This document shows positions 34,734 to 44,883 of a DNA stretch of 64,000 nt, piece after piece. The DNA lies in contig JAIVFH010000020.1 in assembly GCA_025765595.1 (NCBI GenBank), positions 1 through 64,000 on the forward strand, written 5' to 3'. A program made the translations under genes and the position numbers. This stretch comes from Obelidium mucronatum (Eukaryota; Chytridiomycota; Chytridiomycetes; Chytridiales; Chytriomycetaceae). Each line of letters starts with the position of its first letter. Within the stretch, counting starts at the first letter, position 1. Under the pieces are notes generated by a model, which was not told the DNA's origin, searched no databases, and saw only the letters and a list, made by a program, of their open reading frames with translations.

Positions 34734-36429
34734 ATGTCGCAAATAACAGCAACAAATGAAAAACCCTCAACCTACCATGCCCTTGATTTAATCTTTGATC
34801 GGTTGCCAGAAGCAGAGCGGGCAGAAATGAGTGATCTTTTGGGACGGGCCCTGGTTGAGGAGGTTCAAGAACTCCAGTCGGAAGCCCAAGTATTGATGGA
34901 CATACGAAGTGAATACCGATACGAAACGCAAGAGGCATGATTTCAATATTTCTGCACTTTGATTATCTTTTGATCGCGATGAGGCTGATCTGTGAAACTC
35001 TGGTATTTAGCTTATGGGCTGTCACGAAAAGTCAAGTTTCGATTCGCTAGTCTCGCGTCCATCATTTCAATATAACGCGTTAAAGCAAAGGATATATTTA
35101 TTGCTTGAAAACCCCATCCTGGTGCGTGACTTTCGGTTGGGAGCTGTTTGCCAAATCTTAAACGTGAATCAACAGAAAGGCAACGAATTGGTCCCAGACG
35201 CGGACAGCCGTCTCTGTACGTCCTTAAAAACATTGAAAATTTCATCTGATCTGAGCTTGCCATCATTATTCTTTCAGTGAATTATGTGCGAATCACCTCT
35301 GAATCCCAGATGCCAACCATAATCAATCAATCTGGAACTACTACCCGCAATCAAAATCTATTAATTCAGATTCTAGATAATTTCGGTATATTTTCGAATG
35401 GGGGCGTAGATCCGGGACGTTGGCAGTCCATTATCCAAGAATTGAGGCATGACTAATCCGAGCTAATCCGCAACACATCATTGGAGAAAAAACAGCTGAT
35501 GGATATTTTTTAAAAATAATATAGGAAAGCAATCATCGAAGAGCGGGACTGGTTGTTGCAAGAAATCAATCGGCTTCATAATATCCTTGATGAGGAAAGA
35601 ATGTTGCGCTCCTCGGCAGAAAAGACAGGGCCTACATCAGCGCCCACAATCAACGAATTGCAAAAATTGAAGGATGATCTGGAGGTTACGTTTGAATTTT
35701 CGCAGTTTTTACGCTTCGTTTGTCTAATCAGAACCACAGTCAAAATGCATGAAGTCGGAGCCGCTAGCAACCCATCAGTCAAGTTTACACTATACTGCTC
35801 ATCAAAATACTGCTTATATGGATTATTGCTCGAAGGACTCTATACAAGTAGAAATTGATGAGCTGATGCACGAAATGTGCTTGTTGGATTTAGAACCAAA
35901 CCAACATCCCACCCAAAACAAGATAAATACCGAGAGCTTCAAAACAGAAACTCAGAATTTTCCTGAATCGCCGCCGCCAGATTTGAAAATTACCCCTGAT
36001 AACGCGGTTAGAACACCCTTCAATGGTGGAACCCACTTGCCGCCTTCTTCTTCGCGACAAAGAAAACTAGTGCCCATAAATTCAATTGAGTTGTCTGGGT
36101 CAACAAAGCGAGTTGGCAATTCTGTAACACCCAAGCCCCCAACAACAACGCCACCTGCCAAAAGTCCAACACATCGAGGAAGAAATGGGGTTTTGCTTCA
36201 ACCTCTTGTGAGCACTATTGGTAGCAAGCCAACCTATCCACCTTCTTTGCCGCTTAAACCCAAAAGAAGAGAGAGCGGTGCGCCGTCGAGGGAGTCGATG
36301 AGCAGTGGTTCCTCTAGTCTGAGTTTGGAAAACCCGAGGAGCTTGAAATTCAACAGAAAGTTGCGAATTTCTTCTACATCGTCTATTGATTCAAGCATAA
36401 CATGTGTTGAGCCAGTATCCCCACTATAA
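34734..36429 (+). CDS. unknown protein with helical N-terminal domain and Pro/Ser-rich tail
   Basis: First exon MSQITATNEKPSTYHALDLI and ALVEEVQELQSEAQVL. Then LKQRIYLLLENPILVRDFRL, NYVRITSESQMPTIINQSG, ILDNFGIFSNGGVDPGRWQS and a coiled-coil-like run RKAIIEERDWLLQEINRLHN with LDEERMLRSSAEK. The last exon (about 35830-36429) is disordered: acidic MHEMCLLDLEP followed by Pro/Ser/Thr-rich text with basic patches. Exons join with GT-AG introns (for example the donor at 35217 and acceptor near 35278), but a frame break near 35740-35850 is likely. The design (small helical domain, coiled coil, Ser-rich basic tail) suits a cytoskeletal or scaffold protein. No family is recognised. Confidence 0.5.
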
Positions 36430-36480
36430 CGACCAAGTAAATAAATAGGCCTCTAGGAACAGTAGTTTATGCTTATTTTT

Positions 36481-37908
36481 TTAAACAATTTCCTCAATCG
36501 CTGGTCCCTCAACTTCCTCCTCGGAATCCGAATCGACAACTTCCATGACAGCTGGACGCTTCTTTGGCTCTTCGACAGCATCTTCTTCAGCCATAACATG
36601 GCTTACCAAACGTTCGATTCTGTCAATAACCTCCTCATCTTTCTCCCCACCATGCAGTGCTCTAACGACATAGTAGACTTTCATTTCACGGAGGTGCAAA
36701 CGCCCTGGTCGACCAGCGGATAGAAGCAAGAGAGTTTCGACCAGAATTAAACGAAAATGAGCGATTGGCTCACGTTGTTTTGTAGGTTCAAGCAGCTGCA
36801 GATCTTCCGGGAGATTATCAATGTCCTAAGACAAAAAAAAACCTAACTTAGAGAGGAGAAAGAAATGAGTTGAAATATCAAACCTCGTCGTCAAAATCGT
36901 TAGGCCCACACAATGGCAAGAGAATGTAAGGAACCAAGTTCAATTCAGCACTCAATAAAAGTCCACCGGTAGTCTCATCCTGGACATCAAAGCAGCAGTT
37001 TTTGACTGCGGACATACATCCTCCCCTTCTAATTGTATCCCAGCCACCCTCATGGTTCAAGAAAGGCAATAACTTGGAAAGACGAATGACATTATCAACG
37101 TTGGATCGAGATCGCAATGCCTTTGCACCACTAGGAATAACACTAATGTTTGCAAAGACTCCCGCAAGAAAGTTGTAAGTTGCGTTTGGATTGTGAGCTG
37201 TTTCCTCATCGCTTCCTTCCTTCACGGCCTTGACAGAGTTTGGACGAACAAATACTTCCAACAAGTTATCCAAATACGGAGTTTTTCTCACAGGTTTCTT
37301 TTCATCTGCGGCAGCAGCTGTATTTTCTGTGGCTTCGACTGGTTTGGCAATTGTTGAGGGATTAAATCGGGCCTTGAACTTTTCTTCTTCTTCTTTTGGG
37401 TCGACTTCAGGAATGATCTTTTTTGCGATATCTTCGTCTTTGGTGATGTTGTTCAACAGCATGCAGCATAGGTCGGCAAGGACAGAATCGGGCAAAATGA
37501 TTGTGATAACGAGAAGTGACAGAAAGCCTTCGTTATCAAAGAACTTGAGGAGGTCGCTGTTGGCTGAAAGATTGACGAGGGCAGACAATGCATCATGGGC
37601 AATGAGCTGTTTCCTTTAGGAGTAAGTTTGGGAAGCAGAAGTCACTGATATGTTGACAAACCGGATGATCGGCAACCATTTCCATCAATCGTTTGATGGC
37701 GGCTCCGTCGTTGGATGCAAAGACTGGCTGCAACTCTTTGGCCTTGGATACTCCAGCACAGTTCTCCTGCCGCCAGCTTACGCATCTGTACAATGCGCAA
37801 GATGGTCTCAGCTCAAACGATCTGAATGCATTATGGTAGATCACTCGGGCTTACATCTTCTCTACTATCGTTCAGAAAGCTGAAAAGCTCTTGAAGTTGC
37901 GCTTCCAT
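36481..37908 (-). CDS. HGH1: HGH1-like armadillo protein, eEF2-folding factor
   Basis: Yeast Hgh1 is a cytosolic armadillo-repeat chaperone that hands nascent eEF2 to TRiC. The gene starts MEAQLQELFSFLNDSRED. The following exons show ALVNLSANSDLLKFF, SVLADLCCMLLNNITKDEDI, RKTPYLDNLLEVFVRP, ATYNFLAGVFANISVIPSGA, HEGGWDTIRRGGCMSAVKNC, CFDVQDETTGGLLLSAELNL, PYILLPLCGPNDFDDEV and the typical end HLREMKVYYVVRALHGGEKD with an acidic tail. Length (about 385 residues) and block order match the family. The start lies just before a 24-base poly-A. The next minus-strand gene (nucleoredoxin 1) ends 60 bases away. Confidence 0.93.
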
Positions 37909-37968
37909 TTTGTTCGAAATCAAATAAAAAAAAAAAAAAAAAAAAAAACGAAGTTAGCTATTGAGAAT

Positions 37969-39906
37969 TCACTCAAGTAGTTTGTATACAGTTTCAGTGA
38001 CTGTTGTGACTTTAGATCCGTTTTCAGCTTTTGTTGTCACAGTTGTGGTTTTAGTGGTTTTTGACCACGTCTTCTCACTTTCGGTTTCTGTTGGTCGAAC
38101 TACCACCTCCTCTTCCTTCTCTTCCTTTTCATCTTCTTCCTTCTTCTTCGCTTCCTTTTCCTTCTCCTCCTTCTCTCTTAATTCCTTTTCCTTCGTTTCC
38201 TGCCCCTTCAACTCCAACAATTTGCCAGATTTGAAATCTTCAACAAATGTTATCAAACTCTCTTCAGTTAAATCTCCACGGAAAGCAAATGCATTCCGAC
38301 CGCCTTGAAAGTCATAAATGATTGCATCCGGTTTCACTTCATCTCCTACTCCAGCCGCTTGTCTGTACCAACGAGCAGTATCATTCTTAGACTTTGAAGT
38401 AAAGAAAATAACGTCAGGCTCAGTGGGCAGGAGAGACTTCGCAAACGTCCATCCGTACATTGCACTTGTGCTCCCGAAGGAACCAATTTCTCAGCTACGG
38501 CCTTCACGATATTCTCGACTAGCAGAAACTTGTTCCTCATCGGTCACTGATTCAGTGAAAACAATAACAGCCGGCTTTTCCCAGACGGCAAAATTGTTTG
38601 AGGTGTAGGATTCAGTTCATGTCAACAACCTTCAACGCCGCAAAAGGGAATTTTTGTCCCTTCTTGAGAGCAAGAGATGCATTCTTGTTGAGAACTACAC
38701 GCGCTGGGTCTACAATAACAATAGTGGTCGCTTCGTATTCCACTTCATAATTCCGAGCCAAATGGAAGGCCTGTGTTGAAGGTTTCATCAAACGCAACTG
38801 TTGGCCACTGGGACTTGGGCCGCATGGGCTGCATGCTCTTCGACAGTTTTAGTCCCAAGAAACTTGAAGAACTTCAAAAGCGTCTCCCGTTTTCCCTGGA
38901 TTCATTGTATGCCGCGAGCAAGGCGGCTCTTGTTTCCAAGCGACTGCTTGGAATAATCGATTGGCTCCCGTGTCTTGAATGTATGCTCCTTGTCATGGGT
39001 GTTCGCAATGTCCTTGAAGCAAGTCTCACAGGCCACAAAGTAATCACATTCATTGCAAATATGGCGGATTCCGCGGTTTGAAAAGGTCCCACAGCCGCCG
39101 TAGCATTTACCCCAGAATTCAGGCTTGAAGGAAGTTGCATCAAAATATAGGGCAAGAGTCTTGCCATTGAAGGATTCATGTTCGCCAACAGTGTCGACCT
39201 TGCTCAAAACAAGGCGTGTGGATTTTTCTGGATAGGGGAAAAAGAATCCTTTGGGATCACTCTTGACAAGAGGAATAAAGTTCTTGATTGCAATCTCCCC
39301 CGTCGCTGTAGACAGAAGGATCAACTGTGATAGGGCAGGATGTAAATGATTTGGACTGGTCCATATTATATCAAACTGCAGAAACTCACAGTTGGAATTC
39401 CCTTCACATTGTATTTTTCCGCCAGAGCCTTCTTTCTGTCTCTATCAACGTAAGGAAGGGCCAAGAAGGGCATCTTGGCAAAGTATTCGTCATGTTTCGA
39501 TTCTTCACGGTCAGAACTGATGACAACAATATCGAGCTTTTCTTGAATGTGAGCCAACAAGTAATAGTCTACGAGGCTTGGTGTGAAGGCTCTACATGGT
39601 GGGCACCAGCTAGCGGCTGATTGAAAGTAAATTGGGATAAATCATCAACAACACCAAGTCTCCATAAGGCTTGCCACTCTTACTAAAGTATAAAGCAACA
39701 TATTCTTTTCCATCTGTACCAAGGGTCGTGGTGGCAACCTAACAGCAGAGATTAAATGGCTGAAGGCGCAACTGCCAACAAGACAGTTGACACTCATAAG
39801 AAGTGATAGGGTACGCTCAACCCCTCTTCGGCTAGTTTCTTACCTCTGAGTTCCCCTTTGAATGAAGGGTTGGTCCAAGGAGTTCAGTAAAGTCAAATGC
39901 CGTCAT
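37969..39906 (-). CDS. nucleoredoxin-like protein 1 with inserted ZZ-type zinc finger and Thr-rich tail
   Basis: Start MTAFDFTELLGPTLHSK. The first thioredoxin-type domain covers ALYFSKS, the Cys active site, YYLLAHIQEKLDIVVISSDR, DEYFAKMPFLALPYVDRDRK and VKGIPTVSF. After STATGEIAIKNFIPL and SFNGKTLALYFDAT comes a ZZ-like zinc finger (CYGGC, HICNECDYFVACETCF, then HDKEH) where paralogue 2 has none. The second domain continues (VDPARVVLNKNASLALKKGQ), then PDVIFFTSKSKNDTARWYRQ and DAIIYDFQGGRNAFAFRGDL. The C-terminus is Lys/Glu-rich and ends TKTTTVTTKAENGSKV with VTETVYKLLE, a module also found in the dioxygenase at 52332. Several frame breaks lie between 38460 and 38900. Role: thiol-disulfide oxidoreductase; the finger suggests a ubiquitin- or peptide-binding addition. 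Confidence 0.8.
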
Positions 39907-39938
39907 TTTGAACAAAAATAATCAAGTGGCAAACTGCT

Positions 39939-39963
39939 GGAAGATGCACTATTCAGTAGAAAA
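39939..39963 (+). repeat. left terminal inverted repeat
   Basis: Starts GGAAGATGCACTATTCAGT and continues into an A-run. It pairs with the right end at 42989-43013 with four mismatches in 25. Confidence 0.75.
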
Positions 39964-39974
39964 CGTCTTTTTAT

Positions 39975-41146
39975 TTACTCTTCCAATAAAACACCAAAGT
40001 TCTCATATTCAATTTGTGTTGTCACTTGGGAAGTCTGTCCAGCCAATCTGTAAATTAGAACAATCCCACCAGGACGGGCCGCCTTCACAGTCACCAGACT
40101 GCTGTCAGGTGACACCCCAGTAATGGCCACTTTTTCGGATAGGTGGCGCTCTTTTTCAATGGGATCCCTCTCGACCGGGTAGGGAAAGTGGATGAAGCAA
40201 GTGAACTGTTCAGCCCCGGCATTTCCAAAGTACTGGTACACAGAAACGTTTCTTGGAGAGTCCCGATCATGGTTGGGGTCCGCATAGTAGTTGGGGGCCT
40301 TCAAGCGAGGGGTGTACCGACATTCCAAGGAACGGGCATCAGGTGAGATCTGGAAAGTCAATTTCATCCCCTCCATATTGTAAATATACACCATATAGTA
40401 ATACTTTCCATCTTCTTGATACCAAACCAGGTCATGCAGCACAATGTTTGAACCAGCACCCAGTTTGCGGTCAGGAGGTCGTAAATTGGGACCCATTTGA
40501 AAATTTTCAGACAAATTTTCTGGAAGGGCTGGTTTCTTGGCGGACATTGCAACTGATGAATATGAGGGTGGATTGGTCACTGCTGACTTAAGAGGCAATT
40601 TGGCAGCTGGAGTAATAGGGGTCTTTGGCGGTCTCCCCTTCGTCAGATAGTCAAAGCAAGCCTTTTCCCTTGCAGCCTCTTCACGTGTTGGTTCCCGATC
40701 CAAAGGTCTTGCATTTTCACCAGTGCAAGCTTGAAGAAGCGCCCACTCCTCCTCCTTGTCTGAATCGGTTTGATCAGTTGCCCTTCGTCGTCTCTTTGCC
40801 TTGGACAAGTCACGTGGCGCCTCAGCAGTGAGTGGATTATAATATGATTAAATCAAAGTTTAATCAAAGAAAATGAGGACAATGCGATAATAAAGGGAAA
40901 CCACTTACTTTCATCATCGCGAAGATTAGTGATACATGCATTAATCTTGCTTCTCAAGGTGGAAGTTTCAAAGAGAGCCAGTCGCTGTGGATGACGACTG
41001 CGGGCTTCTGAACCAGTCAATTCCGGGTCAGCTTTAACAAGATCAAGAAGTAGCGCCATGTCTTGTGGAGTCCATTCTTTTGCTTTGTACTTGGCAGCTG
41101 GCATGGCGGTCTTCCCATCAGCAGCGTATCGAGGGCGTGCTCCCAT
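39975..41146 (-). CDS. transposon-borne SANT/Myb-like protein with beta-rich C-terminal domain
   Basis: Two exons joined near 40910/40812. The N-terminal 95 residues include KEWTPQDMALLLDLVKADPE and STLRSKINACITNLRDDES, a helical DNA-binding pattern like the SANT/Myb partner of Harbinger transposases. A basic stretch (KAKRRRRATD) may be a nuclear signal. After a Pro/Ala-rich linker, the C-terminal 170 residues are beta-rich (LHDLVWYQEDGKYYYMVYIY, LTFQISPDARSLECRY, VSVYQYFGNAGAEQFTCFIH, SPDSSLVTVKAARPGGIVLI), reminiscent of an Hsp20/p23-like sandwich, but I cannot assign a family. The frame is intact. It probably helps the transposase enter the nucleus and bind ends. A TATAAA lies about 80 bases upstream. 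Confidence 0.7.
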
Positions 41147-41919
41147 GAGAACTTGAAAGGGAAGTAGAACTTGATGATATAATAACTTGGGGATTTTAGA
41201 TTCCTTTTGTGCAAAAAGTCCTGCTATTTATAAACTTTTTGAAACCCTAATTTGGTAAAAATTCAGATCTTGCTTGGTATCACGTGCAACATGTGCATGA
41301 GAAAATTTCATTTCGAATTACAACCCGAAGTTCAAGCCAAGAAAATTCGAACGTTCTGATGGAGAAAAGAAGCTGCCGAAGGGAGGTTGTTTTCTTGTCT
41401 AATTACAACTTTGTCAACTGTTCCTTGTGGAGAATCAGCTTCCAGTTTATTTTGTGGTTTGGTATGTGTATTTGGGTGACCGAACTGAAAAAAAAGACCC
41501 GCAAAAATAAAGAATTGATACTTATTGTTCTTTATTTGGTATTCTTCGGCAGATTGGAGCCAAATTCATAAAGAATTCGGAAGATAAGTTGTGACTGTGT
41601 TGGCATCCAAAAAAATGTTGTTGAAGTTTTGCCAAAGACACCCGAAGTTTGGGCTGAACTTCGATCAGAACTTTGAGTGTCTCTTCAAGTGTCTTGTGTG
41701 ACACTTAAGGGGTGCTTCAAGAACGTCCACGCCTGTAAATTTTGGAAATTAAGAGTTCTTGGCATGAGTTCGAATCAGGCCAAGCATGAGTTCGAATCAG
41801 GCCAAGCATGAAAATTGCAAAAAAAAATTTTGTTCGAAAAAGTATAAAAACCCCCCTTCAAATACTTCTGCCCCTTCACCAAAATCTTCAACATCCTTCA
41901 CTCCCTTTCTCCAATCCTC
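41147..41919. other. shared central promoter region of the transposon
   Basis: AT-rich spacer between the divergent element genes. It holds a 22-base direct duplication (41763-41806) and TATAAA at 41843 for the transposase, 77 bases before its start. Short open frames here show no family features. Confidence 0.6.
41763..41806. repeat. 22-base direct repeat, two copies
   Basis: The unit CATGAGTTCGAATCAGGCCA+AG occurs twice head to tail, followed by CATG. It lies upstream of the transposase and could be a subterminal or regulatory binding site. Confidence 0.85.
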
Positions 41920-42916
41920 ATGGAACATCAATTTCATGAAGGATTTTTTGAAGACCCTTTCGCCCCTGAAACCCCTCCTTTGGAAATCTCTCTTCTCTGG
42001 TCTTTTGTCAAACTGGCATCTCCAATTATCTCCAAGTCTGCTGACAAGTATCTTCGTGCTCGCCGGGATTGGTCTCGACGCTTTGCTTCGTTTTTTGGGC
42101 TTTCCGTGATGTCGGCATGTGACCTCTGGGTCATAGTCAAGCCTTCTATGGTGTCCCTCAAACTCACCAAGACACATTTCCTCTGGGGTCTCTACTACCT
42201 GAAGGTGTATCCCACTGAGTCCGTTGCCGCTGCCACTCTTGGGACATCCGAAACCAATTGGCGTACGAAGGTTAAAGCTGTTGTGAATGTTTTTGCTGAA
42301 TGTAACCAGGTTACGTAAAAAGTTTATAATTTAAATTGGCAGGAAAATTTATTAATCAAACGTATTTTAGATTGAATTTGAAGATCGCTGGATCCGTTGG
42401 GACATTTTGGACCCATCCATGTATGTGGATGGTGTGGATGTGCCAGTCACTGAAGCTCGCCCACTTGATAAACGACTGTATAGTCACAAGTTTAAACGTG
42501 CTGGGTACCGCTTCCAAGTTGCAACAGCGATTGGAACATCCCGTATTGTGTTTATTGGTGGAGGGACTCCATGTGGCATCAACAATGACTTGGATCAGGT
42601 GCAGCAGACTTTGTTGAAGCAATTGGAACCGGACGAAAAAGTGGCTGCTGACAGGGGGTATGTGGGTGACGTCAGGGTTGTGACAAAAATGAAGGGGGTT
42701 GGGGATGCAGTTAGAAAGCACAATCGTAACTGGACCATTTTGGGTGCTCGTCACGAGACTGTTAATAAAAGAATGAAGGATTTTGGGATCTTGGCGGGAA
42801 TGTTTCGGGGTCGCAGAAAAGACATTGTTACCGCTTTCTGTGCCGTTGCGCAGATTACCAATGTCAAACTTCGCAGAGAGCCTCTATTTGATGCAATTTC
42901 AAGACTTCAGTTTTAG
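41920..42916 (+). CDS. DDE superfamily transposase (Harbinger/IS5-like)
   Basis: Two exons, with an intron from after FAECNQ to just before IEFEDRWIRW. The N-terminal helical part (HFLWGLYYLKVYPTESVAAA) is the usual recognition domain. The catalytic core reads MYVDGVDVPVTEARP (first Asp), EKVAADRGYVGDVR (second Asp) and GARHETVNKRMKDFGIL (Glu), with SHKFKRAGYRFQVATAIGTS between. All three acidic residues are present and both exons are open, so the enzyme may be functional. The length of about 310 residues is typical. It ends 97 bases before the right inverted repeat. Confidence 0.85.
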
Positions 42917-42988
42917 TTTGTGTTTTTACCAAAAAAATATATTCAATAAACATAAATTTGTCATCCATAATTAAGATATTCATCTTTT

Positions 42989-43013
42989 ATTTTGACCGAA
43001 AAGTGCATCTTCC
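42989..43013 (-). repeat. right terminal inverted repeat
   Basis: Read on the minus strand it starts GGAAGATGCACTTTTCGGT, then an A-rich run. Pairs with 39939-39963. Confidence 0.75.
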
Positions 43014-43138
43014 TGGTTAAATTGTGGCGTCATTGACACCCTATCCACTTCTTGTCTGAAAAGGCTTTATATCTTTGGAATGATGGAATCTTTTTTTTTT
43101 TTTAAATGGGCAAAAAACAATTTGATCTCTCTCCACTT

Positions 43139-44672
43139 TCATAGCTTCTCTTCTTTCGCTTCTTGTTCCTTCAACTGAAGCAACTTACCCGTCTTGAAAT
43201 CTTGCACAAATTGCACCAAATTGTCCTCAGTCAATTCTCCACGGAACGGAAACGCATTACGACCCTTATTGAAATCGTAGAGAATTGCATCCGGCGCCAC
43301 TTCATCTCCCAATCCAGCAGATTGTCTGTACCAACGCGCTCCTTCATGCTTGGCTTTCACCGTGAAGAAGATGACATCTGGCTCAGCAACGCCACCACCA
43401 ATATCACAACTCTCATCTGTACAAACTGGCGCACCCCCCGTTACTGACGCTTCATGAATTCTCTCCGCAACAGCATTCACCACCCTTTCAACAGCCTCCA
43501 CCTTCTCTGCATCCCCAGCAACAGACTCCAAATAAACAATCACAGCCGGCTTCTCCCAAATAGAATAGTTATTCGAAATACTACTCTCATTCAAATCCAC
43601 AACCTTCAAAGCACTAAACGGGAACTTGTGTCCCTTCCTGATTGCACCAGCAGCGTCCTTGTTGATAATGTTGCGTGCGGGATCCAAAATGACAATCGCT
43701 GGCTGGTTGTAGGATAGATTGTAGAGTCTCGCAAGGTGGAACGCGGTATCGAATTTCTCATCGAATGCGACGGTAGGCCATGGGACTTGTGCTGCGTGGG
43801 TCGCGTGGTTGGCGGCAGTCTGTTCCCAGGAAATCTGAAGGACTTCAAATGCCAAGGCTGTTTCTTTGGTTTCTTGGTACGCTGATAAAAGCGCGTCTTT
43901 GGTTTCTTGCGATGACTTGCTGCTGGCTGGGTTTCCGTCAAAGTAGAGTGCAAGGGTTTTGCCGGAAAAGGACTCATGACCTGTCGTCGTCGTGGTCGTC
44001 ACAACTTTGCTAAGAACTGTACGGATGGATTTTTCCGGGTATGGGAAAAAGTGGCCCTTTGGATCCTTTTCGACAAAGAATCGAAGTTCCTTTGTAATAA
44101 CTTGTCCCGTTGCAGCAGAAATGAGAACAAACTACACACCAAAAAAAAGTTGGGGTTCAGTTACCAAACTTAAAATCAATCACCAAAATCTCAGGAAGAA
44201 CTCAACTGTTGGGATTCCTTTTACTTCAAATGTTTCAGCAAGAACCTTTTTCCGGTCTCGATCAACGTATGGAAGTGACAGCCACGGCATTTTGGCGAAA
44301 TATTCATCATGGGCTGATTCTTCACGGTCCGAGCTAACTACTACAACATCCAGCTTTTCTTGAATGTGTGGCTGCAAGTAGTAGTCAATGAGAACTGGGG
44401 TGAATGCTCGGCATGGCGGACACCAACTAGCAGCTTGTGTTCGTGGTGGTAATCAAGTTAATGACGGTACGACAGATTGGGCACAAGCAATAATAGGAAC
44501 TCACTGAAATAAAGAGCAATGTACTCTTTTCCATTTGTTCCAAGTGTGGTGGTCGCCACCTGGTGTTTTGGATTGGGGTTTCAACTTCTGTGAACATGAG
44601 TTATTATACCTCTGCATTCCCTTTCGAGTGGAGAGTGGATCCAAGTAACTCCGTAAAATCGAATGCAGTCAT
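43139..44672 (-). CDS. nucleoredoxin-like protein 2
   Basis: A tandem paralogue of the gene at 37969-39906. Start MTAFDFTELLGSTLHSK. The active site AASWCPPCRAFTPVLID (Trp-Cys-Pro-Pro-Cys) is followed by HIQEKLDVVVVSSDREES, HDEYFAKMPWLSLPYVDRDR and FEVKGIPTVEF. After an intron come KGHFFPYPEKS and a Thr run (VVTTTTTTGHESFSGK) at the point where the two copies diverge. The second thioredoxin-like half has YNQPAIVILDPARNIINKD and ALKVVDLNESSISNNYSIWE, then PDVIFFTVKAKHEGARWYRQ. It lacks the zinc finger and the long charged tail of copy 1 and has no obvious frame breaks. Predicted cytosolic or nuclear thiol oxidoreductase. Confidence 0.85.
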
Positions 44673-44883
44673 TTTTTTCTCAAGTCCTTTTTTTAATGTT
44701 GTTGCCACCAACGGATCGGAATTGATTATTATATTCCGTTGAAATCACATCATCAAAGCGTGCAAAGTTGTACAAAAAAACCAAAGAAAGCAGCACAGCA
44801 CGAATATGATAAATAAATACATTATTTCAAATATTCCCATAATGCCAATCAGGAAAAAAAAGCAGATACAAAACGCACTCAAC

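Larger units (their letters stand above)
39939..43013. mobile_element. two-gene DNA transposon with 25-base terminal inverted repeats
   Basis: A 3.07-kb block has inverted ends beginning GGAAGATGCACT, matching at 21 of 25 positions. Inside are a minus-strand gene with a SANT/Myb-like N-terminus (39975-41146) and a plus-strand DDE transposase (41920-42916), transcribed away from a shared centre of 773 bases. This divergent layout of DDE plus SANT-type gene is that of PIF/Harbinger elements. No clear target-site duplication is seen (TGCT before, TGGT after), so the exact ends may be off by a few bases. The left end lies 33 bases upstream of the nucleoredoxin 1 start codon; the right end is 126 bases from the end of nucleoredoxin 2. 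Confidence 0.75.

Noticed and set aside
39930..43020. A TTAA or TWA target duplication for the transposon
   Set aside because: TTAA occurs only on the right (43017) and no matching bases flank the left end, so no duplication is claimed.
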